64,000 nucleotides of DNA from Verrucomicrobium sp. BvORR106. GTDB lineage: Bacteria; Verrucomicrobiota; Verrucomicrobiia; Verrucomicrobiales; Verrucomicrobiaceae. This document shows positions 28,301 through 36,725 of this stretch, piece by piece. The stretch is taken from NCBI RefSeq assembly GCF_000739655.1, contig NZ_BATR01000191.1, positions 62,001 through 126,000 of the forward strand, in the 5' to 3' direction. The translations under genes were made by a program, and so were the position numbers. Below the pieces are notes generated by a model. It worked only from the letters and a program-made list of their open reading frames with translations, was not told the origin of the DNA and ran no database searches. How positions within the stretch are numbered: the stretch's first letter is position 1; each line of letters begins with the position of its first letter.

Positions 28301-30547
28301 CAGAGCCAGATTGGCCAGTCCTGTCAGGGAACCTCCGTAACTGAACACTCTGATCGCCTGCCCAGTGGCTGTAGGAGACAGACTGAAATCGACCAGTGCT
28401 CCGCTATTGAAGACGGCATTTCCCGTGATGGCCAAGCTGGTCGCAATGGTCGTGGGATCAATCAGCAGTGTTCCGCTGCTGTTCAGCGAACCCACCGTCC
28501 CCTCCCCGCCCAGTGAGGCTGTCGCTGCCAGGCTCACATTGGCACTCGCGTAGTTTCCTGATACGACCAATGCGCCCGCTGATGCGGTGATGGTCCCGGA
28601 GTAAGTGCCAGCCCCGGACCACACCGTGGTGCCCGCTCCAGTTTTCGTCATGGCGGCCGTACCCGCCAGGCTGGCAGAGATGGTTTGTGTTCCTGACGTC
28701 GGGGCAAAGTTGAGCACGCCAGAGGATCCTGAAGAGTCTGCCACCGTGATGATCCCGGAGCCTGTCATGTTGCCCGTCAATGAGACGACCACACCGTTCG
28801 TGTCCAAAACCGATCCCGGCCCAGCCCCTGCATCGATCGTTGCCGCCCAGGTTGACGCTGCCGTGGCCTTCAAGGTACCGCCATCCAGGATGATCGCGTC
28901 TGTCGCGGAGGTGGTCACCGTGCCACCCGTCCCAATTTCGACCGTCCCGTTGGCCTTCACTGTCAGTGTGTCTGCCCCCGCCGTCTGGCTCGAAGCATCG
29001 ATGGAAATGCCAAATGCCTTGAGCGTGGCCGCCCCGCCGCCGCCCCCCACCACCATGGTGGCGTTGCCATCCCAACCGATGTTGATGTATCGCGCCGAAC
29101 CAGAATTTGCTGACAAAGCGGTGCCGTCCAGCACTCCTCCGGTGAGGTTGTACACGTTCGCGGGATTGGTGCCATTCGTCCAGTGACCGAGGCGAAATCC
29201 GTTGCCTCCTGCCACCAGGGTAACGAGGCCTCCGGTCTGATTCACCGTTCCGGAATTGCTACCATCCGCTCCAATGTTGAAGAAGGCCGTAGTCAGGCTT
29301 GATCCGACACCGATGTTCAGGGTGCCGCGGTTCGTGCTGGACTGGAGCCCGATGGAGACGGAGTTCACTGTGACAGAGCCGCCCGCCACAAGATTCACGG
29401 TACCGCCCGAGACACGGAAAGTGCCTAGGGTGGTGCTGGATCCCAACGCCATGTCGAGATTCATCACCGCCGTCGCACTGGTCGGGTTGTACTCAACCAC
29501 GGAAGAGGTGGCGGCAAAGGTGATGTTCGTTGGAAGGATGTCCGAGGCATTGACCGTGTCACTGCGGCGGATCTGCAAGCTGGAGCTGGCTGCAATGGCA
29601 ATGGAAGTGGCATTCCTCAGAGAGCCCCGGGTGCTGTTGTTTCCCACCCACAGGGCACCCGTGATCGACACCGAGCCCGTCAGCGAGCTATTGGTATCGA
29701 TCACCGTCGTGCCCGCCAGGTTGCTGTAGGCACCGGAGTAGCCCGACAAATCTCCTGCCAGCACCACCTTTCCGCTGTCTGTATGATTGAGCGCGCCCGT
29801 GCCGGAAATAGCCCCATTCAGCGCCATGGTCGCGCTGCCCCAGGTGCGCAGGGTTCCCCCTGTGAATTGGACAATGATGTTGTTGGCCAGAGTAACGCTG
29901 TGATTCGCATCCAGAATGCCGCCGAAATTGCTCAGCGTGATCGTGTTGTTTCCAAAAGCGGCACTGGTCACCGCATCCACCAGCCCGCCGGTAATGGCAA
30001 TCCCTCCGGTAAGCCCCGTGTTGTTCCCACCCAATGCCAGGTAGGCCCCGTTGCCTCCACCGCTCCCGGTAAGATCCCCATGGGCATTGAGGGTGAGTCC
30101 GCCGGTGCCTGTCAGACTGCTGCTTATCGTGATGGTGCGAGCACCGGTTCTGGTCACGGCCGAGGAGTCAATGACGCCAAGCAACGATCCAAAACTGATG
30201 GTCCCGCCCGTGATGGCAAAGTTGTTGGCCCAGCCGGATCCGAAAGTGATGGAGGTAGGAGAGACAACTCCCGTCACAGTGACTGTCGTGTCGGTGGTGG
30301 CATTGAACACCGCCGCATTCCCATCAAGCCAGGTGGCCAGTGTCGTGCCGCTATCAACGAACCAGTTGGTATCTCCAGCCGCCGTGCTCCAGCCATTCGT
30401 CGTGCCCGCCGTTTGCCAGGTGTAGGTCGCTCCATATCCGGGCGCGGTGGTGAGACACTGTAGGAGCATCAACGCAGCCATTCCTAGACACCGGACATAG
30501 AATCCTGCATACCGGAAAACGAAGTCGCGACTAAGGGATTTCTTCAT
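25334..30547 (-). CDS. Beta-strand-repeat surface protein with PEP-CTERM tail
   Basis: About 1737 residues from the ATG at 30547 (MKKSLSRDF), chosen because a signal peptide follows (YVRCLGMAALMLLQCLTTAPGYGA); ATGs up to 30649 are in frame. The body is many copies of the autotransporter-associated beta strand repeat, of the form GxGTLTLNGxNTFSGGTxxxxGT (for example LYKSGSSTLTLNGPNTFSGG). These form a long parallel beta-helix. No autotransporter beta-barrel is present. The C-terminus instead reads VVPEPGRMLLLLLAGGLLL then RRKRK, a PEP-CTERM sorting signal recognised by an exosortase, with an unusual 12-residue tail after the basic cluster. It lies between the two cassette A genes on the same strand and is the likely cargo of that system. 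Confidence 0.9.
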   Translation of the reverse strand: MKKSLSRDFVFRYAGFYVRCLGMAALMLLQCLTTAPGYGATYTWQTAGTTNGWSTAAGDTNWFVDSGTTLATWLDGNAAVFNATTDTTVTVTGVVSPTSITFGSGWANNFAITGGTISFGSLLGVIDSSAVTRTGARTITISSSLTGTGGLTLNAHGDLTGSGGGNGAYLALGGNNTGLTGGIAITGGLVDAVTSAAFGNNTITLSNFGGILDANHSVTLANNIIVQFTGGTLRTWGSATMALNGAISGTGALNHTDSGKVVLAGDLSGYSGAYSNLAGTTVIDTNSSLTGSVSITGALWVGNNSTRGSLRNATSIAIAASSSLQIRRSDTVNASDILPTNITFAATSSVVEYNPTSATAVMNLDMALGSSTTLGTFRVSGGTVNLVAGGSVTVNSVSIGLQSSTNRGTLNIGVGSSLTTAFFNIGADGSNSGTVNQTGGLVTLVAGGNGFRLGHWTNGTNPANVYNLTGGVLDGTALSANSGSARYINIGWDGNATMVVGGGGGAATLKAFGISIDASSQTAGADTLTVKANGTVEIGTGGTVTTSATDAIILDGGTLKATAASTWAATIDAGAGPGSVLDTNGVVVSLTGNMTGSGIITVADSSGSSGVLNFAPTSGTQTISASLAGTAAMTKTGAGTTVWSGAGTYSGTITASAGALVVSGNYASANVSLAATASLGGEGTVGSLNSSGTLLIDPTTIATSLAITGNAVFNSGALVDFSLSPTATGQAIRVFSYGGSLTGLANLALVGAANYRNAVFSNSGGVVSLTLGNKSLVWNGASGGQWQVGVSRWATGEADAFYWADNVRFDDTGTNPSITLTGELRPASIVVDSDVNQYTFTGSTGNFIGGLSSLYKSGSSTLTLNGPNTFSGGTIISEGTVAIRTASSLGTGTITLGDALTGASNVALYQETSAFTLANSVIVSANGTGTVTIGSNVFTGAAKYNSIILNRDVIFDSNASDRTDYNNISGTGNIRITGTKRTIFTTTNTFVGDVTVATSSSAPLQLGVVSTNNYIPDASNVTVLAGAIMNLSLGTNGVESINGLFGAGTIGTNSGTGNVLLVGAANGNGDYSGLLQHTIGFTKAGTGTQKLTHVANTYTGVTSVTGGVLEVSALANGGSNSSIGASSNAATSVVLNGGVLRYVGGDVSTDRRFTIGTAGGGVESSGSGALTLAAVDALTLSGTNAARTFTLGGTNTAANTFAGIIGDNGTGATAFTKSGVGSWVLNGLSTYTGVTTVSAGTLNVSVIANGGVASNIGQSAKAASNLVLNGGTLRFTGASTTTDRAFQTGTSGGTIDVALASTVLQFGSASTPFSFGGTLTKTGEGTLRFVSYSGSSAAAATDLIINQGAVEFGTGYFNSSPFGKYGLFITVNTGGILRTTTSHALGGDNIEAGTSLGQIRLLGGTFQVNGTQYLSSGLVSGEGRLVLQGGVVEGSADLRSVPNGATITTLASSTTSEIRNVGGINLQYGALVTDVADGEAAVDLWISSVISHVNNGVTKNGAGVLELTGANTYGGGTTVNAGTLLVNNTAADQSGVGTGAFVVAAGATAGGRGAILANNANITINGTLSIGNNGDDLFTSDLNLHLGTGTGAVIFNGVLVFDIFGQEDDTLGSEHGQLYGDVLKFSATGSVQLGGTLKVNDATSDALNWNEGDSWQLIDWTNVVAGTITGSFSNYELPTLAEGLKWDTSLLAETGVISVTVVPEPGRMLLLLLAGGLLLVRRKRKVNTLPVGFTTRA

Positions 30548-30786
30548 GCTGGGGGGCGTCATGGTGAAGGGGTCAGATGCCAGCCTGCGCAACCTGCGAT
30601 CCAGTCCTCCTCCGGAAACCGGAGCAGAACCGCACAGACTGCGAATCAAGTTGGATGGCGAAAAGGAGCATCACGACGGACCGGATGAACGCTACTAGCG
30701 TGCCCTGCCGTGCACTTCACTCTTCGCAATGAACGCACTCGCATTCCCGGATCGCGCACATCGAACAACCCGCCCAGTCAGATGAT

Positions 30787-33700
30787 CTACGGCGCAAAAC
30801 GACGCTGGCTCACCACGCGATAGCGGTAATAGGAATCTACAGAATATCCGGAGTTCCCGAAGCTCGAAGCACTCGCCATGTCCGGCATGTGCCGGTCTCC
30901 AGGATCGAGATAACGCTCGAACAAAGCGGAGCCTTGCTGCTCTCCCGTGACCACATCCCGCCCCTCTTCCCAGACGGCGGGGTCCGTGCTGCGCACCTTG
31001 CCGAGCAACTGCACCTTGTAGTGCACCTGATACACATTCGACTTGGTGGTGAGCCGTGGATAGATCTGGCCGTACGGAGCCTCGCGGGTGTTGTCCCCCG
31101 TCAGCTCAAATGCATCGGCACGGGCTGGGTCGCCGTTCCACCACTCCGTGATCCGGTCTGTATTCATCAGATGCGTGCGGCTGGTGGCCTCCGGCGGATA
31201 CGGGATATAGGGGTTAGGACACATCTGGGGGATGAGGAACACACTGCAGATCTCTGAAGCCGAGCGGAACACATCCCCCTGGAGGCCAAAACGACGCTCA
31301 AAGGCAGCCAGCGTGCCGTCCACTGGGCTCAGATTGATGTCATAGCGGGACTGATAGGGAGCATGGTCTCTGCCGCCCTTGTAGTTGGAGGTCTTGTTGA
31401 ACCATGGCCAGTTGGCCGGCTTGGGCGGCTGGTCATAGGAGGCACCACTGCTGGGGATCGCGGCCATCCCCGTCCGTTTCATGACCGCATGCAATCCTGT
31501 GCGCCGCTTGATGTAGCGGAAGGGAAAGATGTCATAGTTCATGTTGATCTTGCCCGCCGTGGAAAACGGCTCGCTGATGGGATAGGGCTCCACCACGGGC
31601 ATCCAGAAGAAATCGAGCAGCAGGTGATCCGGCGGCGTGGCAAAGCCGATGTGATCTGTGTCCAGCCCCCGGTTGCCGGAGGCGCTCGTCCTTCCCGCCG
31701 GATTGGGGCAGAAGAGCAGGGTCTCCCAAGGCCGGTCCAAGGCAGGATTGCCCGGCACCACCCCGGTGGGCAGCGAGCCGAACTGCACCGCTGAGGCCGT
31801 CTGACGGTTGGGGGCGTAGTTGATCCCTCGATCTCCACTGGCCGAGTCATGGCTGGAGCCCGCACGTCCATAGTAGCCCCCTGCGTCGTTGGAGTAGCCA
31901 GCGGTCAGGTTGGCGGCGTCTTCGTCCGGTTTGTTCACATAGGGACCGTCTTCCACGTTGCCCAATCCATTGTCCCAGTCGCCCGGCATGCCATCCGCCC
32001 TCGCTGCGGAGTCCACACCTCGTGCCGTCACAGGCGGCGCATCGCGGAAGTAGGTTACCTGGTCCGAATTGTCGATCGGCCCACCACCAATGCCTTTAAC
32101 CAGACTGCCAGCGATGAAGTAGGAGGAGTTGCGATAGTAGGGATGCGTGGCGAGCGTCCCGGAGCCACCGCCTCCCACCAGATACATGTTCCACTCTGCC
32201 GAATTGGCCGAGCAGAAGTGACCCCAATACTGCCAGTCCGAGGAATGCCGCAGGCCATGGGCGAACCGGGCCGACGCATTGCGGTAAGCATCCGCCCACA
32301 CCACGGCCCCATTGCTCATACTGTAGGTGCCGCTGCGGCGAAACCATGCAGCCGGTACCTCGGTCCTGGCCGCATAAAGCCGGAAGTCCCCCTTGGGCCG
32401 GGCATCGTAGGCAGCCTCCATGGAGCGTACGCAATCCCCCGGGCGGATAAGCCAGGCGAAGTAGTTGTTGGGCCCCTCAGCAATCCGGCTTTTCAGACTC
32501 AGTTCCCGGCCGTCCAGCTTGTGCTTTGAGGTGGCCTTGCCTGCCGCGACGGTAAGTCCGCCGTAGTTGCCGTCGACGATGTACGCATACGGTGCCGGGA
32601 TCGCTGGGGCAGAGTCGAACGAGATCTGCACCCGCTGTATTTCCTCGCTCCCATCTGGCGTCCGGATGCTGATCTCGAGGGGACCGCCATCGAGGGTCAT
32701 GGTAGGCGGTGTGGTGCCGGAGGGGGCTGGCACGGTGAGCGGTGTGGCGCTCTGCCAGGCAAATCCCGTGTCAGGATGGCTGCTGGCCGGATCACGCCGC
32801 CCCCCTCCGTAGGGCCCCTGGAAGAAGGGCTGAAACATCGCCGAATGCGCCGTGTTGTGCCCCGCACCGGGCCCCGTTCCGATTGCCGTCTTCAAGACGA
32901 CCCGGGACACATCTCCCAGCTGCGGGTTCGATGCATTCACAGGGAAGGCCAGGGCTTGCCCGTTCACTTTCACCCCCGACTTCACGTCGATGGCCAAAAA
33001 CGGACTGGTGGAAGGGTTGCCCACCATGGGATTGAAGAACTCCAGCAGCAGGAAGGCCTTCATTTCCTTGGCGGCGAAGCCCCACCGGTCCGCGCTGCCC
33101 GGCACGCTGTATTTGATGTCTGGCACCGCAGTCACCGTATCGGTGGCACCCGCCACCGTGGAGGTCGGATAGAAGACGAGAGCCGCCTCCGTCACGGTGA
33201 TGCAGCGGCCGAAGCCCTTGGTGGAGGCCCCAATGCGCAACGGTACCACCTGGGACTCGCCAGCAGCCAGAGTCGGATACCCGGGAAAGGCGCGCGGCGG
33301 AGCATAGCAGTAGGTTGTCTCACTGCCTGGCCCGCCACTGGGCACCTGCACGGAGTAAGTGTTCAGCCCAGACCGGATATGATCCACCATCTCCGTCAGG
33401 ATCTGGTCCCGGCGCGAGTTGGCTTCTTCATACTTGTCAGTAAAGGTACCGCCGAATCCCGGAATGGGATGCGAGGTCAAGGCCTGGAGATAGGCATACA
33501 GTTGCCGGTTGCGCTCGATGCTCCAGTCCTGGGACGGACTGAGCGCACTGCCGTGCCCCTTCGACGGATCAGACTGGCCTTTCTGATGAGCGGTCAGGCG
33601 CTGAAAGTAAAACGGATTTAGATTCTTCCCTTTCGCTGTCCCCGTCTGGGCACAGAAGGCGATGAGCTTGTCCAGCACGTTGCGGTCGGCCGCATCCTGC

Positions 33701-35073
33701 TGCACCGGCCACAGGGCGATGCGCGGCTTGTTGAACAAGTTCACCTCAGGAGCGCGGCTGTGCGCTGTGAGGAGGAACCGCACGCGGTCCAGGGCATCTC
33801 GCGTAAAGGGGCTTGCCGCTGGCTGAGCCACCCGGGAGGCCTGGAAGGCCAGTTCATCCACACTGGCGTACAAGCGATCACGATCTGGTGTGGGCACCGG
33901 GGGGAGTGCCACCTGGGTGTTGTTCTGCCAGATGTTCACCGTATTCAGCCCGCCCTCCGTGGGCCCCATCACGATGCGCGGACTCAGCTTGAGATAGGTC
34001 TCCAGCCTGGGTTTGAGCTCGCCGTAGTTTCCTGGTTCCTTCTTGTTTCCGCTCTGCGGGATGAAGTAGTTGGGCAGCCGGGTCTGGTTGACGTATCCCA
34101 GGCCGATCCAGGGGTCCAACACGGCACTGAGGCAGGTGGTGGCGGGATGCCCGGGGTAACGGTTGAACTCATTGCGCACCGGCTGCCGGTTGGCGAAGAG
34201 GTCACCATGCACCCAGCCGTTGGTTCGAGGAACATCCCAGTACATTCCCTCTGACGCGGTGTTGATATTCACCTTGCAGCTCTCATCATCCGTCCAGAAG
34301 GCAATGCGCCCCACCACCGTGTTTGAGGCTGATGCCCCGTTCAGCCGCACCTTCCCTCCCCCTTGATCCTCCCCGGTCAGAATGGCTCCATTCTGGAGAA
34401 CATAGAGCCAGCGCAGCGGCATGGGCAGAGGATTGGCCAAGGTCCCCGTGGCTGGGGACAGCCGCTCCAGACCCGTCCCGTTCTTGACCAACGCCACGCC
34501 ATCTATCACCGCAGTCGCATTGGCCGGATTGACACCCGCCTCAAACGTCCGTGGATCCACAATGGGGTACACGGGGTCAGCAGGCAGGCCGTCGGCATCC
34601 CGCCTCGTGAACACCGGGGCATTGAGATCCGTGTAGAGGGCGGGGAGGGCGCTCCAGGTGGCGGGCAGTTCCTCATTCACATCCACCATTGGCGCGAGAC
34701 CAGAGGCATCCGGACCTACCTCCATGGACACCGCGCTGTACAGCTTGTAGGCGCGGTCCAGCCGGGAACGTTGGGTGGCGGAATCCAGCGTCTGTCCGAA
34801 GCGCCGGATCATCCCCGGCTGTGACGCCCAGGTGTACTGGGTGCCGTTGTTTTCCGTGGCCTTGCGCACCTGGGCGATGGCGATGTTCAGCGGCATCTCC
34901 GCCAGCAGACGTGTCTCTTCCACCTTGGCATAGGCACCACTCGCCCGGGTCTCCGTCTGGACCATCATGAGGAAGCCCGTCACGAGCAACACCAGCAATG
35001 CTACTACGCTCAAAACGAGCACCAGCGCGACGCCGCGCCTGTCCTTGCCCGCACCCAAAGTGAAAAATTTCAT
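30787..35073 (-). CDS. Verru_Chthon cassette protein A, second copy without B, C or D
   Basis: 1428 residues from the ATG at 35073 (MKFFTLGAGKDRRGVALVLV); an in-frame ATG at 35190 would put 39 polar residues before the leader and is unlikely. Leader and helix are DRRGVALVLVLSVVALLVLL. It is closely similar to the first copy through most of its length (shared ATENNGxxxTWASQPGMIR, DLNAPVxTxRD, LTAHSRAPEVNLFNKPR, PRLTTKSNVYQVHYKVQLL). In the GspK-like motif a Cys replaces the Gly (TDDESCKVNINTA). It is followed on the same strand by the beta-strand-repeat gene rather than by B-C-D genes, so it is an orphan A gene or borrows B, C and D from the neighbouring cassette. Confidence 0.88.
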   Translation of the reverse strand: MKFFTLGAGKDRRGVALVLVLSVVALLVLLVTGFLMMVQTETRASGAYAKVEETRLLAEMPLNIAIAQVRKATENNGTQYTWASQPGMIRRFGQTLDSATQRSRLDRAYKLYSAVSMEVGPDASGLAPMVDVNEELPATWSALPALYTDLNAPVFTRRDADGLPADPVYPIVDPRTFEAGVNPANATAVIDGVALVKNGTGLERLSPATGTLANPLPMPLRWLYVLQNGAILTGEDQGGGKVRLNGASASNTVVGRIAFWTDDESCKVNINTASEGMYWDVPRTNGWVHGDLFANRQPVRNEFNRYPGHPATTCLSAVLDPWIGLGYVNQTRLPNYFIPQSGNKKEPGNYGELKPRLETYLKLSPRIVMGPTEGGLNTVNIWQNNTQVALPPVPTPDRDRLYASVDELAFQASRVAQPAASPFTRDALDRVRFLLTAHSRAPEVNLFNKPRIALWPVQQDAADRNVLDKLIAFCAQTGTAKGKNLNPFYFQRLTAHQKGQSDPSKGHGSALSPSQDWSIERNRQLYAYLQALTSHPIPGFGGTFTDKYEEANSRRDQILTEMVDHIRSGLNTYSVQVPSGGPGSETTYCYAPPRAFPGYPTLAAGESQVVPLRIGASTKGFGRCITVTEAALVFYPTSTVAGATDTVTAVPDIKYSVPGSADRWGFAAKEMKAFLLLEFFNPMVGNPSTSPFLAIDVKSGVKVNGQALAFPVNASNPQLGDVSRVVLKTAIGTGPGAGHNTAHSAMFQPFFQGPYGGGRRDPASSHPDTGFAWQSATPLTVPAPSGTTPPTMTLDGGPLEISIRTPDGSEEIQRVQISFDSAPAIPAPYAYIVDGNYGGLTVAAGKATSKHKLDGRELSLKSRIAEGPNNYFAWLIRPGDCVRSMEAAYDARPKGDFRLYAARTEVPAAWFRRSGTYSMSNGAVVWADAYRNASARFAHGLRHSSDWQYWGHFCSANSAEWNMYLVGGGGSGTLATHPYYRNSSYFIAGSLVKGIGGGPIDNSDQVTYFRDAPPVTARGVDSAARADGMPGDWDNGLGNVEDGPYVNKPDEDAANLTAGYSNDAGGYYGRAGSSHDSASGDRGINYAPNRQTASAVQFGSLPTGVVPGNPALDRPWETLLFCPNPAGRTSASGNRGLDTDHIGFATPPDHLLLDFFWMPVVEPYPISEPFSTAGKINMNYDIFPFRYIKRRTGLHAVMKRTGMAAIPSSGASYDQPPKPANWPWFNKTSNYKGGRDHAPYQSRYDINLSPVDGTLAAFERRFGLQGDVFRSASEICSVFLIPQMCPNPYIPYPPEATSRTHLMNTDRITEWWNGDPARADAFELTGDNTREAPYGQIYPRLTTKSNVYQVHYKVQLLGKVRSTDPAVWEEGRDVVTGEQQGSALFERYLDPGDRHMPDMASASSFGNSGYSVDSYYRYRVVSQRRFAP

Positions 35074-35398
35074 CGTCAAACGCGCCCCACTTTGGGATGG
35101 CCGGACATGAGCAGGTATGAAGCCAAAGAGGTCGTCTGATCGCCCGGATCCGACCTCTACCTTCTGTTCAGTTCCCGCATCGCTTCTCATGAGCGCTAGG
35201 ACTCTGCCTCATGTAGGGCCAGTTTTCCCGTTATTTTTCACCGCTCCACATTCACATATTGCGCATTTCACATTCCCTGACGCCATGACAGGAACGGCAC
35301 TCAAAGCGTGACATTTCTTCACGCACAAGGGCGAAACGGCCCCGACTTGAATGCTTTTCCCGTGCCCATGGCACAACTCCTGATTCGCAAATCACGCA
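35074..35398. promoter_or_regulatory. Divergent control region of cassette A copy 2 and the XylR-like regulator
   Basis: The 325 bp between the divergent starts. It is more AT-rich than its surroundings around 35220-35280. It includes the 10-mer ATTGCGCATT (35258-35267), found also upstream of cassette A copy 1. A related word (ATCACGCAATG) overlaps the regulator start near 35391-35401. The region must hold both promoters. I cannot fix -10 and -35 boxes with confidence. Confidence 0.4.
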
Positions 35399-36658
35399 AT
35401 GACGTTCCGAGAACGCGCAGAAGATTCAGCACCCGTCGCAGGCTCCCGCCCGCGTCCAGTAGTGGTGCCTGCTCCCAGGAGTCGAACGCTCAAGCACAAG
35501 CCCGTGATGTTCATGGCGCTGAGCTTCTATGATGCGTCGCTCCACGACGGCATCGTGCAGTGGGTTCGAGAAAATGACTGGGAGCTGGACGTTTCCAACT
35601 TCCCGGTGCTGACTCGTCCGCCCACGGCGAAGTGCGATGGCATTCTGACCACCATCACCCGCCCCGAGACGCTGGAGTGGCTGAAGCCGTACGACTGCCC
35701 GATGGTGCGCATGCTGATCGCTCCCAGCCCTGAGCTGGAGGAGGCCTCCAGCCACATCCCTCTGGTCTCAGCCGACTACGAAAGCGCCGGACGGCTGGGC
35801 GCGAAGCACCTGCTCACGCTGGGGCAACCGCACTTTGCCTTTTATCAACGGGGAGTGGGACCAGATGTGCTGGCGATTCGCAACGGCTTTGTGGAGACCC
35901 TGAAAGCGGCTGGCAAACAAGTGACGGTGCTGGACTTCATGGGAGATCATCCCAATCTGGATGCTTTCACCCGGGTACCCAGGGCGGATCGCAGAGAGTG
36001 GCTGGCCCGGCGCATCCGCGCGCTGCCCAAGCCCCTGGCTATCATGGCCGAGGATGATCGTTTTGCCATCGAGGTCATGCATGCCGTCCGCGCCATGGGC
36101 CTGCGCATCCCCACGGATGTGGCCATCCTGGGCTCTGATGACAACCGGCTGGCCCTCAGTGTCTCCCCGGTCTCCATCTCCTCGGTGGATACCAACCTTC
36201 GTGGGGTGGGATATGCCGCCGCGAGCATCCTGGCCGATCTGATCCAGGGCAAGGAGAAACCGACCAGCACCATACGCATCCCCAGCCGACGGGTGCTGGC
36301 GCGCGAATCCACCGCAACCTATGCCGGCTCTCACCACGGGGTCAGCGAGGCGCTGAGGTTTGTCCGGCAACATTTCCGCGAACCGCTGCAGGCCTCCCGC
36401 GTAGCCAAACACGCCCGCATGTCCCTGCGCGGCCTCCAGAGCGCCCTCCGCCAGGAGGCCCAGCTCACCCTCAATGACGAAATCGCCCGCCTGCGCGTCA
36501 CGGCCGCGAGTGAGATGCTGGAAGAAACCGACCTCAAGCTGGACTCCATCGCCGCCGATGTGGGGCTCCGCGATGCCAAAAATCTCTGCCGGGTCTTCCG
36601 CCAGCGCTACGGCATGACGCCCCAGCAGTGGCGCGCGCGCAAACAGGACGAGCCCTGA
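35399..36658 (+). CDS. XylR-like regulator (LacI-type sensor plus AraC-type DNA-binding domain)
   Basis: A 419-residue cytoplasmic transcription factor. Residues about 35-290 form a periplasmic-binding-protein-like sugar sensor (PLVSADYESAGRLGAKHLL, GLRIPTDVAILGSDDNRLA, LRGVGYAAASILADLI). Residues about 315-412 are an AraC helix-turn-helix pair (LQASRVAKHARMSLRGLQSAL, LDSIAADVGLRDAKNLCRVF). There is no N-terminal LacI HTH, as in XylR of Enterobacteria. It is divergent from cassette A copy 2 and upstream of a PSCyt1/DUF1501 pair and polysaccharide-degrading genes, so a sugar-responsive control of either side is plausible. The sugar ligand is not evident. Confidence 0.88.
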   Translation: MTFRERAEDSAPVAGSRPRPVVVPAPRSRTLKHKPVMFMALSFYDASLHDGIVQWVRENDWELDVSNFPVLTRPPTAKCDGILTTITRPETLEWLKPYDCPMVRMLIAPSPELEEASSHIPLVSADYESAGRLGAKHLLTLGQPHFAFYQRGVGPDVLAIRNGFVETLKAAGKQVTVLDFMGDHPNLDAFTRVPRADRREWLARRIRALPKPLAIMAEDDRFAIEVMHAVRAMGLRIPTDVAILGSDDNRLALSVSPVSISSVDTNLRGVGYAAASILADLIQGKEKPTSTIRIPSRRVLARESTATYAGSHHGVSEALRFVRQHFREPLQASRVAKHARMSLRGLQSALRQEAQLTLNDEIARLRVTAASEMLEETDLKLDSIAADVGLRDAKNLCRVFRQRYGMTPQQWRARKQDEP

Positions 36659-36725
36659 CCTGCCGCAGACGGACTCACGTACTCTCGTGAGTCGAAGACA
36701 ACGCTGTGCCTCCGTATAATCGGGC

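Noticed and set aside
25334-30547. Repeated DNA that might suggest a CRISPR or tandem array
   Set aside because: The repeats are in frame and encode beta-strand protein repeats of varied sequence, without fixed-length identical repeats and spacers.
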